Notes under the pieces: model-generated
The model's database searches: none
What the model saw: only the letters and a program-made list of their open reading frames with translations
What the model was told of the DNA's origin: nothing
Part shown: positions 25,171-32,756 of the stretch, piece after piece
Layout: every line of letters begins with the position of its first letter
Position numbering within the stretch: the stretch's first letter is position 1
Source: Thermodesulfovibrionia bacterium
GTDB lineage: Bacteria > Nitrospirota > Thermodesulfovibrionia > UBA6902
Direction of reading: 5' to 3'
DNA: 37,447 nt
Assembly: GCA_020057065.1 (NCBI GenBank)
Contig: JAGVGM010000094.1
Location: forward strand, 1 to 37,447
Program-made: the position numbers and the translations under genes

Positions 25171-28100
25171 ATGGACAAAAATACCATTAAAACGGCCCTG
25201 CAGTATTTTCAATCAGGGGATATTTACCGGTCTGAAAAGATATGTAAATCCATCCTGCAGAAAGAACCGGATAATTCCGAGATTCTGCATCTTGTCGGAC
25301 TTATAGCGGGTCAAGGCGGAAGATTTGATGAAAGCATCGATTACATCACAAAAGCGGTACGCACAAATCCATATGTATATTCTTATTATAATAATCTCGG
25401 TCTGGCATATAAGTTCGTAAAACGTTTGGATGAAGCGATAGAAAATTTCAGTAAGGCCATAGAACTGTTTCCCGGTTTTGCAGGGGCGTATAACAATCTT
25501 GCAATAGCCCTTGCTGAAAGGGGACAAGAGGATGAAGCGCTAGAGAATTTTAAAAAGGCGTTGACGCTCAAACCTGACTATACTGAAGCGTATTTTAATC
25601 TGGGGAGGATCTATGCAGGCCGAGAGAAAGAGGATGAGGCGATAGAAAATTTCAGTAAGGCTTTAGTATTCAAGCCTGATTATGCCGATGCATATTTCAA
25701 TATCGGGCTTTTATATATAAAAAAAGGGTTGACTGATGAGGGCATCGAAAATTATAAAAAGGCGTTAATATATAAACCGGATTATGCGGAAATATACAAT
25801 AATCTCGGTACTGCGCTCTGGAGCAAAAGGCTGATTGATGAAGCAGTGGATAACTTCAGAAAAGCTTTAAGTTTGAAAACGGATTTTGCTGAAGCATACA
25901 ACAATCTCGGGCTTGCGCTTTCGGAAAAGGGTTTTCTCCATGAAGCTGTTGAGAATTATAACCGTGCTCTTGAGTTAAGACCTGATTTCGCAGAGGCATA
26001 TAACAATCTCGGATATGCTCTTGCAGAAAGCGGCAATTTAGATGAAGCCATAACAAATTGTTTAAAGGCGCTGCAGTTAAAGCCGGATTTTGCAGGAGCA
26101 TATAACAACCTTGCAAATGCCTTTAAAGACAACGGCCTGATACATAAGGCAATAGAAAATTATAACATGGCGCTGATGCTCAAGCCTGATGACCCCGAGA
26201 TACATAAGAATCTTGGAATGACATATCTGCTGATTAAGGATTTTGACAAAGGATGGGAAGAATACGAGTGGAGGCTTAAAACCATCCCGGGTCAGGCCCC
26301 TCCTCTTGTAAAACCAAAATGGGATGGAACTGTTCTTAAAGACAAAGCTATTCTCGTCTATTCTGAACAGGGATGCGGAGACAACATACAATTCGTCAGA
26401 TATTTATCAAAACTCCGGGATGAATACAGCGCAGCAAAAATCTTATTTATCCCTTACAACGGCTTGGAACAATTATTTAGAGAAAGTAATTTGGGAGCAG
26501 AGATACTGGATGCATCAACACCTGTTGAGGACCTTGTGTTTGACACAAACATTCATTTGTTAAGCCTCCCGGGGATATTTAAAACAGATTTTGAAAACAT
26601 ACCGTTCAGGCAAAAGAGGTATCTAAAGGCTAATGAAGAGAAAGTCAGGAAGTATAAGGAGAAGTATTTTAATAACACACCCCTATCCCCTCTTGATAGA
26701 GGGGAATTATGTCCCCCTTTGGAAAAGGGGGATGTAGGGGGATTTTGTAATGATAAACTCAAAATAGGCATCTTCTGGCAGGGGAGCCCGGGATTTAAAC
26801 CTGACAGAAACCGTTCCATGCCCCTGAAGAATTTTTACCCCATATGCAGACTGCCGCATGTTAAGGTTTATTCCCTGCAAAAAGGGGAAGGAATAACGCA
26901 GCTTGACAACCTTCCCGAAGACATAGAAATAGTCAATCTTGGAGAGACCTTTAATGATTTCTCGGACACGGCGGCCGCAATAGAAAATCTGGATATTGTT
27001 ATTACTATTGATACCGGCGTTGCGCATTTATCAGGCGCCTTAGGGAAAAAGACGTGGATACTGCTTCCTTCTTATACAGAATGGAGATGGCCTCCGGATA
27101 TGGATTACAGTCCGTGGTATGAAGATGTGACTTTATTCAGACACAGGGAGCCTGGTAAAAAAGACTGGGAAGAGATGATGCAGCGGGTTAGCGGACATCT
27201 TTTTCATCTTCTCGGTCTCAGAGCATATGAAGAAGGACTATATGACAATGCCATCACTTATATCAGCCGGGCTATTCAGATAAATCCCCGTGAATTTCTC
27301 TACTTCTATAATATCGGAGTATCCTTTGCAGCCAAAAACAGTATAGATGAAGCCTTAGATAGCTTCAGAAAGGCCCTCGATTTAAATCCCTTTTATGCAG
27401 AAGCCTATAATAATCTCGGCCTTGCACTTGCAAATAAAGGCCTGATATCTGAAGCGATTGACAACTACAATAAGGCTCTGGAACTAAACCCCGATTCTGC
27501 AGAAGCCTATAATAATCTCGGCCTTGCACTCGCAAATAAAGGCCTGATATCTGAAGCGATTGACAACTACAATAAGGCTCTGGAACTAAACCCCGATTCT
27601 GCAGAAGCCTATAATAATCTCGGTAATGCTTTTGCGGACCTGGAAATGTTGGATGAAGCGGTAAACAACTTTAAAAAAGCAATAATGCTAAAACCTGATT
27701 TCATAGCGGCTTATTATAATCTCGGCATTGTATTTTCAGACCAGGGGATGCTTCAGGAGGCCATTCAAAATTATGAGAAGGCGTTATCATTAAACAATGA
27801 TTTTGCAGAAGCGCATTTGAATGTAGCATACGTATATCTCCTTTCAAAGAACTTTGAAAAAGGCTGGGAAGAGTATGAATGGAGACATCAGGTTCTTAAA
27901 ACACGTTTGCCCCTGACTTCAAGACCTAAATGGGATGGAAGCTCCCTTGATAATAAAACGATATATATATATCCCGAGCAGGGATACGGGGATACCATAC
28001 AATTTGCCAGATATTTACCCTTACTCAGATCTGCGGGAGTAAAAAAAGTGCTGTTTGAACCGCATAAGGGAATGGAACAGTTATTCAGGGAAAACGATTT

Positions 28101-28770
28101 GAATGCGGAAATCGTCGATCCCTCAATAAACGAGAACTCTCTTGATTTTGATGTGCACTTTCCACTTTTAAGCCTGCCGTTGATATTCAAGACAAATCTT
28201 GACAATATACCCTTCAAACAACAAAGGTATTTTAATGCAAACCCGGAGAAGGTTGCGTGGTACAGGGAGAAGTTCTTCGCCCCTATCCCCTACACCCTAT
28301 CCCCTGCACCCTTTAGGATTGGCATCTGCTGGCAGGGCAATCCTTTGATGGAGCGTGACAGAAAAAGATCTGTGCCTCTGCGCTGTTTATATCCGCTCGC
28401 AAAGATCCCGGGTGTCAAACTTTATTCATTTCAAAAAGGCCCCGGAATAGAGCTGCTTGATAACTTGCCGGAGGATATCGAAATAGTAAACCTCGGCAGA
28501 ACCTTCAATGACTTTTCGGATACTGCAGCAGCATTAGAGAATGTGGACATTTTAATTACCATCGATACAGCAGTCGCCCACTTATCAGGCGCTTTAGGGA
28601 AGAAGACCTGGATACTGCTTCCCTTTTATGCGGAATGGCGATGGTTTTCAGATTCGGACCCAAGCCCCTGGTATGAAGATGTAAGATTGTTCAGGCACAT
28701 GAATAAAAAGGACTGGGATGATATGATGGAGAGGGTAATTGAACGGCTGAAGGAGGAGAAAAATCAATGA
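25171..28770 (+). CDS. Double TPR-GT9-TPR-GT9 glycosyltransferase
   Basis: 1199 residues containing two complete TPR-glycosyltransferase units. Unit 1: about ten TPRs (residues ~4-350), the GWEEYEWRL cap at ~360, then a GT9-like domain with EQGCGDNIQFVRYL, KIGIFWQG at ~531 and DTGVAHLSGALGKKTW at ~614. Unit 2: about six TPRs from ~677, GWEEYEWRH at ~898, then a second GT9-like domain with EQGYGDTIQFARYLP, RIGICWQG at ~1049 and DTAVAHLSGALGKKTW. Unit 1 replaces Y and T of EQGYGDT by C and N, so its activity may differ. The joint is seamless (MMQRVSGHLFHLLGLRAYEEG), consistent with gene fusion. Both GT linkers carry repeat inserts (26671-26760 and 28279-28314). The ATG has a weak ribosome-binding site. 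The stop overlaps the next gene as ATGA. Confidence 0.9.
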   Translation: MDKNTIKTALQYFQSGDIYRSEKICKSILQKEPDNSEILHLVGLIAGQGGRFDESIDYITKAVRTNPYVYSYYNNLGLAYKFVKRLDEAIENFSKAIELFPGFAGAYNNLAIALAERGQEDEALENFKKALTLKPDYTEAYFNLGRIYAGREKEDEAIENFSKALVFKPDYADAYFNIGLLYIKKGLTDEGIENYKKALIYKPDYAEIYNNLGTALWSKRLIDEAVDNFRKALSLKTDFAEAYNNLGLALSEKGFLHEAVENYNRALELRPDFAEAYNNLGYALAESGNLDEAITNCLKALQLKPDFAGAYNNLANAFKDNGLIHKAIENYNMALMLKPDDPEIHKNLGMTYLLIKDFDKGWEEYEWRLKTIPGQAPPLVKPKWDGTVLKDKAILVYSEQGCGDNIQFVRYLSKLRDEYSAAKILFIPYNGLEQLFRESNLGAEILDASTPVEDLVFDTNIHLLSLPGIFKTDFENIPFRQKRYLKANEEKVRKYKEKYFNNTPLSPLDRGELCPPLEKGDVGGFCNDKLKIGIFWQGSPGFKPDRNRSMPLKNFYPICRLPHVKVYSLQKGEGITQLDNLPEDIEIVNLGETFNDFSDTAAAIENLDIVITIDTGVAHLSGALGKKTWILLPSYTEWRWPPDMDYSPWYEDVTLFRHREPGKKDWEEMMQRVSGHLFHLLGLRAYEEGLYDNAITYISRAIQINPREFLYFYNIGVSFAAKNSIDEALDSFRKALDLNPFYAEAYNNLGLALANKGLISEAIDNYNKALELNPDSAEAYNNLGLALANKGLISEAIDNYNKALELNPDSAEAYNNLGNAFADLEMLDEAVNNFKKAIMLKPDFIAAYYNLGIVFSDQGMLQEAIQNYEKALSLNNDFAEAHLNVAYVYLLSKNFEKGWEEYEWRHQVLKTRLPLTSRPKWDGSSLDNKTIYIYPEQGYGDTIQFARYLPLLRSAGVKKVLFEPHKGMEQLFRENDLNAEIVDPSINENSLDFDVHFPLLSLPLIFKTNLDNIPFKQQRYFNANPEKVAWYREKFFAPIPYTLSPAPFRIGICWQGNPLMERDRKRSVPLRCLYPLAKIPGVKLYSFQKGPGIELLDNLPEDIEIVNLGRTFNDFSDTAAALENVDILITIDTAVAHLSGALGKKTWILLPFYAEWRWFSDSDPSPWYEDVRLFRHMNKKDWDDMMERVIERLKEEKNQ
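26680..26745. repeat. REP-like palindromic element inserted in coding sequence
   Basis: Two palindromes: CCCCTCT-TGAT-AGAGGGG (26687-26704) and CCCCCTTT-GGA-AAAGGGGG (26713-26731), then a GTAGGGGGATTTT tail. The second unit and its tail match the element at 37349-37386. It is translated in frame (residues PLSPLDRGELCPPLEKGDVG) in the linker of the first GT9 domain. Confidence 0.9.
27397..27600 (+). repeat. 102-bp tandem duplication of one TPR unit
   Basis: Bases 27397-27498 and 27499-27600 are identical except one synonymous T/C difference (27429 versus 27531). The next 23 bases, up to 27623, continue the match. Each copy encodes one 34-residue TPR (AEAYNNLGLALANKGLISEA...). It is a recent in-frame duplication. 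Confidence 0.95.
28281..28311. repeat. Degenerate heptamer array CCCTATC-CCCTACA-CCCTATC-CCCTGCA-CCC within CDS
   Basis: Four 7-base units plus a partial fifth, coding the proline-rich linker PIPYTLSPAP before RIGICWQG. A one-unit gain gives TAG almost at once; a one-unit loss reaches TGA after about 12 codons. Confidence 0.92.
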
Positions 28771-29927
28771 TATATGTTGTAATGCCGGTCGGAAGTTATC
28801 ATGGCTGGGGCATTTGCGGAAAATATACTGTAAAAGAGCTCTCAAGAATTACTGATGTAAAACTTCTGACAGATGATTTTGATTTTGAGATTATCGGGGA
28901 TGAATATGATTACCGGCTGCTTAAAAGTAAACTTGCACCCGAAGATGAAAGCACTGCCATCATGAAGAATGATATTCAAAAGAATATTGATTATCCGGTC
29001 CTTCAGGGTATATTAGGCAATACAATGCAGCCCCGCTGTCCAAATTTCAAAGGAAGTATAAATGTCGGATATGTTTTCTTTGAGGACAATATCCTGCCTG
29101 AGTCATATATAGAGAACGGCAAACAGTTTTTTGACACAATAGTTGCCGGCTCTTCATGGTGCGAAGAGGTCCTGAGAAATTACGGACTTAAGAATACGAA
29201 GACAGTTATTCAGGGAATAGATACAACCATATTCAATCCTTTTTTCCCGGAAAAGGAGTATTTTTCAGACAAGTTTGTAATATATTCAGGCGGAAAATTC
29301 GAATTCAGGAAAGGTCAGGATCTTGTAATTAGAGCATATAAGGTCCTTCAGGACAAATATAAAGACGTGATGCTTGTGAACAACTGGTACAATCAGTGGG
29401 AATTCAGTTTTAACACAATGGCCGCTTCACCTTATATTAATTTTGCTCCGGCGCCGGGGAATTATCTGGACGTAACTAATAAATTGCTGAATGATAACGG
29501 CATAGACACAGACAGGGTAATTACTCTGCCGCCGTACCCGAATATAATGATGCCGCGTATCTACAGGAACAGCGACCTGGGATTGTTTCCCAACAGATGC
29601 GAGGGCGGTACTAATCTTGTATTGATGGAATATATGGCTTGCGGCAAACCGGTAATAGCTTCCTGCAATAGCGGCCACAAAGATATCTTGTCCGATTTGA
29701 ACAGCATAAAAATATCAAACATGCATCCGGTCACTTTTTCAAATAACAATGAGGTCGCGGCGTTATGGGATGAACCGGATATGGACGAAACGATCGAAAG
29801 ACTGGAATGGGCCTATCATAACCGGGACGCGTTAAAAAAGATCGGCAAAAAAGCGGGAGAGGATTTAAGTAAGCTGACATGGGAAATGACGGCAAGAGGA
29901 TTTTATGATATTCTCAGGCAGAAGTAA
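28767..29927 (+). CDS. GT4 family glycosyltransferase
   Basis: 386 residues, GT-B fold. N-terminal half: MIYVVMPVGSYHGWGICGKY with a glycine-rich acceptor loop, and VAGSSWCEEVLRNYG. C-terminal half: IYSGGKFEFRKGQDLVIRAY (~172) and the donor-binding block EGGTNLVLMEYMACGKP (~279), the classic E-x7-E of GT4 enzymes. The ATG overlaps the stop of the TPR-GT9 double gene (ATGA), with GGAGGAG a few bases upstream, so the two are co-translated. It lacks TPRs. It likely transfers a sugar from a nucleotide donor in the same glycan pathway; the donor cannot be told from sequence. No hairpin terminator is visible after its stop. Confidence 0.93.
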   Translation: MIYVVMPVGSYHGWGICGKYTVKELSRITDVKLLTDDFDFEIIGDEYDYRLLKSKLAPEDESTAIMKNDIQKNIDYPVLQGILGNTMQPRCPNFKGSINVGYVFFEDNILPESYIENGKQFFDTIVAGSSWCEEVLRNYGLKNTKTVIQGIDTTIFNPFFPEKEYFSDKFVIYSGGKFEFRKGQDLVIRAYKVLQDKYKDVMLVNNWYNQWEFSFNTMAASPYINFAPAPGNYLDVTNKLLNDNGIDTDRVITLPPYPNIMMPRIYRNSDLGLFPNRCEGGTNLVLMEYMACGKPVIASCNSGHKDILSDLNSIKISNMHPVTFSNNNEVAALWDEPDMDETIERLEWAYHNRDALKKIGKKAGEDLSKLTWEMTARGFYDILRQK

Positions 29928-29963
29928 TTAAGAAAAACTAAACAACTTATAACCATTTTTTAT

Positions 29964-29992
29964 TTGACTCTTACAGTAATCAATGTGAAAAT
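29964..29992 (+). promoter_or_regulatory. Possible promoter for the cytochrome pair
   Basis: TTGACT (29964-29969), a 17-base spacer and GAAAAT (29987-29992; 4 of 6 to the -10 consensus). It lies in the 147-base gap before the cytochrome genes, which holds no open frame. Confidence 0.35.
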
Positions 29993-30038
29993 TATTTCAA
30001 TGCTTTTTTTCAGTCATCATCCTGCATAAATTATTAAT

Positions 30039-30057
30039 ACGCTCTTAGATAGAGCGT
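30039..30057. promoter_or_regulatory. Perfect 7-bp inverted repeat upstream of cytochrome gene
   Basis: ACGCTCT-TAGAT-AGAGCGT lies 6 bases before the GGGAGGA ribosome-binding site (30064-30070). It could be an operator or a 5' mRNA hairpin affecting translation or stability. Confidence 0.6.
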
Positions 30058-30074
30058 CAAACAGGGAGGAATAG

Positions 30075-30872
30075 ATGAAGAAAATACTACTTCCGGTCAT
30101 ATTTATTTTATTAGTGGTTTTCACATTATCATTTGCACAGGAAAGGGGAGTTAAGAAGAAAAGACCTCTTCCGCAGGATTACGGGAAGATCGTCCTTAAC
30201 AACTTTTCAGAGAAGAACAGGGTGGCTCCCGTTGTGTTCGATCACTGGCTGCACAGGTCGAAATTCACATGCAGATTGTGCCATACAGACCTGGGTTTTG
30301 AAATGAAGACAGGCGCCACCGGGATAAAGGCCGATGATAATATCAATGGATATTACTGCGGCACATGTCATAACGGCAAGAGGGTTTTTGATAATAAAGC
30401 TGTGTTTCGTGCGTGTGATAAGGGAAAGCGTGATGAGGTCTGCGACAGATGCCATTCATTTGGCAAAGACGTCAAGCGGGAGAATAATTTTTCCGAATTT
30501 GCAGCGAAAATGCCTAAGGAGCGCCTCGGGAACGGCATTGACTGGGAACTGGCTGAAAAAGACAATCTGATAAAACTCATTGACTTCCTTGAAGGGATAT
30601 CGGTCAGCAAAAAAACTATGCCGGTACAGAAGGACTTTACCCTTGAACCAAAAGTAGCAGGGCTTCCTGAGATTGTTTTCTCCCACCAAAAACATACTGT
30701 ATGGAACGGATGCGAAGTCTGCCATCCTGATATTTTTACCGGGGTTAAGAAGGGGGCTACAAAATATTCAATGATAGAGATATTTGATGGTAAATTCTGC
30801 GGCGTCTGTCATGGGAAGGTGGCCTTCCCTACTATGGACTGCCAGAGGTGCCATGTGAAACCGGTTTCATAA
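30075..30872 (+). CDS. Six-heme c-type cytochrome, two c7-like triheme modules
   Basis: 265 residues with a clear signal peptide (MKKILLPVIFILLVVFTLSFAQ, likely cleaved after A). Six CxxCH motifs start at residues 66, 95, 123, 213, 242 and 256. They form two triheme modules of the c(7)-type pattern: a distal-His strand (VVFDHWLH; IVFSHQKH), first CxxCH, then an F/Y-C-G-x-CH motif and a third motif. The middle carries GNGIDWELA, shared with the next protein. It is periplasmic or exported and carries electrons. It has a strong GGGAGGA ribosome-binding site and is followed after 1 base by its paralogue. Redox partners are not visible here. Heme-maturation genes are not in the window. Confidence 0.93.
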   Translation: MKKILLPVIFILLVVFTLSFAQERGVKKKRPLPQDYGKIVLNNFSEKNRVAPVVFDHWLHRSKFTCRLCHTDLGFEMKTGATGIKADDNINGYYCGTCHNGKRVFDNKAVFRACDKGKRDEVCDRCHSFGKDVKRENNFSEFAAKMPKERLGNGIDWELAEKDNLIKLIDFLEGISVSKKTMPVQKDFTLEPKVAGLPEIVFSHQKHTVWNGCEVCHPDIFTGVKKGATKYSMIEIFDGKFCGVCHGKVAFPTMDCQRCHVKPVS

Positions 30873-30873
30873 A

Positions 30874-31638
30874 ATGAGAACGTTAGTTATTTTTATCTTT
30901 ATGTTTATCGTTATGAGTATTTTTTTCTCATATCAGGACACCCCTGCCTTCTTCAGTTTCCCTCCCCTTCCGCCTTCTGAACAGTATGGCAACCTCCTGA
31001 TAAGCAGGACCTCGGAAAAACATAATATGAAACCCGTTGCTTTTTCCCACTGGAGCCACCGCATGCATTATACCTGCAGGGTATGCCACCTTGAACTTGA
31101 ATTCAATATGCAGCTTAACACTACAGAAATAACCGAGGAAGACAATAAATCCGGAAAATTCTGCGGGGTCTGCCATGATGGGGAAATTGCATTTGGACAT
31201 ACTAAAGAAAATTGTGATAAATGCCATAATGGGGATATAAGCTATGGTTATGAAAAATTTGTAAAGCTGAAAGATTTTCCTAAAACCAGGTTCGGCAACA
31301 GAATAGACTGGACAGCAGCAATTCAGACAGGATTAATAAAACCAAAAACATTTATTTCGACTCCGCCTGCAGATATGTCGTTTGATAAGGAGCTGGAACT
31401 GAAAGCGGAGAATTTCCTGATACCTCCTGCGGTCTTTCCTCACAGCGCACATGTTAAATGGCTTGACTGCGCAAACTGCCATCCGGACGTATTTAATATA
31501 AAGAAGAAGACCACAAAACACTTTTCAATGTCGTTCTGCCTTAGAGGAGAGTTCTGCGGTTTATGCCATTTAAAAACAGCCTTCCCTCTTAATGACTGCA
31601 AAAGATGCCATCCTGACATGTCAGAGGATATTAAATAA
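30874..31638 (+). CDS. Six-heme c-type cytochrome, paralogue of upstream gene
   Basis: 254 residues. The N-terminus is hydrophobic (LVIFIFMFIVMSIFFSY) with no clear cleavage site, so it may stay as a membrane anchor or be a poorly defined signal peptide. Six CxxCH motifs start at 68, 97, 114, 199, 228 and 242, again as two c7-like triheme modules (VAFSHWSH; AVFPHSAH) separated by RFGNRIDWTAA. It starts 1 base after the previous stop (TAAAATG), so it is co-translated. It is clearly a duplicate of the upstream cytochrome with changed spacing in the first module. The two may form a heterodimer or relay; that is inference. Confidence 0.92.
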   Translation: MRTLVIFIFMFIVMSIFFSYQDTPAFFSFPPLPPSEQYGNLLISRTSEKHNMKPVAFSHWSHRMHYTCRVCHLELEFNMQLNTTEITEEDNKSGKFCGVCHDGEIAFGHTKENCDKCHNGDISYGYEKFVKLKDFPKTRFGNRIDWTAAIQTGLIKPKTFISTPPADMSFDKELELKAENFLIPPAVFPHSAHVKWLDCANCHPDVFNIKKKTTKHFSMSFCLRGEFCGLCHLKTAFPLNDCKRCHPDMSEDIK

Positions 31639-31672
31639 AAAACACATTTTAATTTTTTCCTGTTTTTTATTT
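31633..31672 (+). terminator. A/T-rich hairpin with T-run after cytochrome genes
   Basis: Twelve-base arms 31633-31644 and 31661-31672 (core ATAAAAAACA / TGTTTTTTAT) pair around a 16-base loop and are followed by more Ts. The left arm overlaps the stop codon. The stem has only two G:C pairs at most, so it is a weak terminator candidate. Confidence 0.45.
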
Positions 31673-31750
31673 TTTTATTTGGGCCATCTTGGTTATAATA
31701 ATGCAAACGCAACAGAGGATGTTACGTTTTCCTGTTTATATCAACTTTAT

Positions 31751-31773
31751 TAATACGTTGTATTAGTTATAAT
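31751..31773 (+). promoter_or_regulatory. gspK promoter region with palindrome TAATAC-GTT-GTATTA and -10 TATAAT
   Basis: A perfect 15-base palindrome (31751-31765) ends 2 bases before TATAAT (31768-31773), between the expected -35 and -10 positions. That is a typical repressor-site location. The -35 box is poor. The start codon of gspK is 24 bases beyond the -10. Confidence 0.5.
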
Positions 31774-31796
31774 AGCTTAATATTTATCTTAAACGA

Positions 31797-32756
31797 ATGA
31801 AGCGCATGTCTTCTAAACTTTGGTCTGACAATAAAGGGATTGCCCTCATCATGGTATTGTGGGTGTTGGCTATCCTGATAGTCATTGCCCTTTCCTTTAC
31901 TTTTGCTGTACGGGTTGACAACCATTCCACAATATCCTTCAAAGAAGAATCGGGGAAGGGGTTCCTCGCAGAGGCGGGGATAGAAAGAGGAATTATGGAA
32001 ATTCTCTATCGGGAAGCTAACAAAGGGCAAAATATCACTTTAGAAGGTATGGGGGCATGGAGGATAGATGGCACGCCTTACAGTATTCAGACAGATAACG
32101 GGTTTTTCACTGTCAGCCTCACTGATGAGTCAGGAAAAGTGGACATAAATACAACGCCTGATATAATATTAAGGAATTTGTTAAGAAATCTTGATATTGA
32201 ATTAGAACTTATTGATACCCTTGTGGATTCTATCATGGATTGGAAAGACCCTGATGAACTGCACAGGCTCAATGGCGCTGAAAGCGATTATTACATGACC
32301 CTGCCAAAACCATACAGGGCAAAAAACGAAGCCTTCAGCACATTAGAGGAGTTGTTGCTGGTTAAAGACATAACTCCCGAAATATTGTACGGCAATAAAG
32401 ACAGAAAGGGGCTTCTGGATTTTATTACAGTCCATTCAGGCGCACGCGGAATTAATGTAAACGCTGCGAAAAGAGAGGTCTTGATCTCAATCCCCGGTAT
32501 TACTCAAAAGATCGCAGATGAGATCATAAGCAGGAGACAGACCATGGGAATAAATTATATTGAGTGGATAACCCCTGAAGAATATGCCCTTATAGAGCCT
32601 TATATCAGCATGGAAGAATCCAACATCTTTACCCTTGTTTCTGCCGGGTATATTACCAATAAAAAATCAGGGTACGGGATTAAAGCAATTGTCACTATTA
32701 CGGATGACAATAAATACGAGTATCTCTATTACAAGAAAGGTATAAGCATTAACTAA
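31797..32756 (+). CDS. gspK: Type II secretion minor pseudopilin GspK
   Basis: 319 residues. A type III (prepilin) signal is present: NKG followed by IALIMVLWVLAILIVIALSF. Cleavage would be after G, and Glu5 is absent, as is usual for GspK. The family signature DESGKVDINT lies at ~110-119, followed by helix-hairpin-helix-like segments and the NVNAAKREVLISIPGI region. GspK caps the pseudopilus tip with GspI and GspJ. The ribosome-binding site before ATG 31797 is very weak; ATG 31806 (MSSKLW) is a possible alternative. It is first in a gspK-L-M-C cluster; gspG, H, I and J are not beside it. Its stop overlaps the next start (TAATG). Confidence 0.9.
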   Translation: MKRMSSKLWSDNKGIALIMVLWVLAILIVIALSFTFAVRVDNHSTISFKEESGKGFLAEAGIERGIMEILYREANKGQNITLEGMGAWRIDGTPYSIQTDNGFFTVSLTDESGKVDINTTPDIILRNLLRNLDIELELIDTLVDSIMDWKDPDELHRLNGAESDYYMTLPKPYRAKNEAFSTLEELLLVKDITPEILYGNKDRKGLLDFITVHSGARGINVNAAKREVLISIPGITQKIADEIISRRQTMGINYIEWITPEEYALIEPYISMEESNIFTLVSAGYITNKKSGYGIKAIVTITDDNKYEYLYYKKGISIN

